Source: Anaerolineae bacterium
Lineage (GTDB): Bacteria > Chloroflexota > Anaerolineae > CG2-30-64-16
Direction of reading: 5' to 3'
Length of the DNA stretch: 6,166 bases
Assembly (NCBI GenBank): GCA_025454565.1
Contig: JALOOE010000159.1
Coordinates: 1-6,166, forward strand
The position numbers were made by a program, and so were the translations under genes. Under the pieces are notes generated by a model that did not search any database, was not told the origin of the DNA, and saw nothing but the letters and a program-made list of their open reading frames with translations. Each line of letters opens with the position of its first letter. Positions within the stretch are counted from its first letter, which is position 1. Below, piece by piece: positions 5,819-6,166 of the stretch.

Positions 5819-6166
5819 TCAGCCGGCTGCATGATCCTGGCTGGGCTGGCTCCGGCGGGCGGCTTGCTCGGACACTTCAGATGCGCCGGCCAGACCGGCT
5901 GAGCCGGGTGAGGCGGAGCCGCCATACGCATCGCCCAGTGCAGAAAGCAAATCGTTCAGACACACCACTTGCTCGTCGATCTCCTCGGCAATGCGCGCCG
6001 CTTTGGGGCCTGAGATGTCCATCGCATCGAGCACCTGCACCTGCGAATAGATCGTCCCCATCGCCGCCAGCGTATCATCGAGCTGCAACCGGGTGCGCCG
6101 CATCAGACGCACCAACGTATCGAGCAACCCTTGCTGCGCCTCGTAACCGGCGAGCGTGCGCACCAT
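5819..6166 (-). CDS. unrecognised helical/coiled-coil protein, C-terminal part, reaches the window edge
   Basis: I do not recognise the family. The frame is open to the window edge, where an ATG at 6166-6164 coincides with the last three bases. The gene could start there but more likely continues outside. Residues 1-80 of the visible part are charged and amphipathic with heptad-like spacing. They include LLDTLVRLMRRTRLQLDDTL, IYSQVQVLDAMD and AARIAEEIDEQVVCLNDLL, and are consistent with long helices or a coiled coil. From about residue 81 the sequence becomes Gly/Ser/Ala/Gln-rich with no hydrophobic span, probably a disordered tail. No signal peptide, metal ligands or catalytic motif can be seen. 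It lies 14 bp upstream of thpR in the same direction, suggesting an operon, but this does not reveal its job. Confidence 0.65.
   Translation of the reverse strand: MVRTLAGYEAQQGLLDTLVRLMRRTRLQLDDTLAAMGTIYSQVQVLDAMDISGPKAARIAEEIDEQVVCLNDLLSALGDAYGGSASPGSAGLAGASEVSEQAARRSQPSQDHAAG

Overview
The window is GC-rich and densely coded, with short intergenic gaps. It looks like bacterial chromosome, not plasmid or phage. The best guess for the host is a Chloroflexota bacterium of the Anaerolineae type. This rests on the heptanucleotide repeat cassettes, on the mannosyltransferase-like membrane protein with a C-terminal beta-rich domain, and on the divergent ammonium-transporter homologue. It is inference from pattern memory, not a search result.

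Layout: (1) positions 2-817, + strand, hold the C-terminal half of a 4-alpha-glucanotransferase (MalQ), cut by the window start. (2) Convergent to it, on the - strand, is a two-gene unit. A small Mut7-C RNase-domain/zinc-ribbon protein (3476-2997) overlaps by ATGA a 707-residue DUF2723 (TMEM260-like) polytopic membrane protein (3000-877). (3) Diverging from that unit on the + strand is a 497-residue Amt/Rh-fold transporter (3604-5097). It keeps the twin-histidine pore but appears to have lost the phenylalanine gate. (4) Convergent with it, on the - strand, are an RNA 2',3'-cyclic phosphodiesterase (ThpR/LigT, 5804-5205) and, 14 bp upstream, the C-terminal part of an unrecognised helical protein (6166-5819).

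The most striking non-gene structure is a set of three cassettes at 2302-2443, 2874-3002 and 3497-3592. Each is a pair of short period-7 arrays of roughly opposite polarity around a 33-51 bp core. One lies in frame inside the DUF2723 gene. One spans the junction of the Mut7-C and DUF2723 genes and supplies the stop codon of the first, the start codon of the second, and about 43 N-terminal residues. One fills most of the divergent control region between the Mut7-C and amt genes. They look like copies of a dispersed heptamer repeat, similar in kind to the short tandem heptamer repeats of filamentous cyanobacteria.

The genes do not form one pathway: they cover glycogen/maltodextrin metabolism, surface glycosylation, a nuclease-like protein, ammonium transport or sensing, and RNA end processing. 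No complete new defence or metabolic system is visible. The repeat cassettes and the altered Amt pore are what deserve attention.
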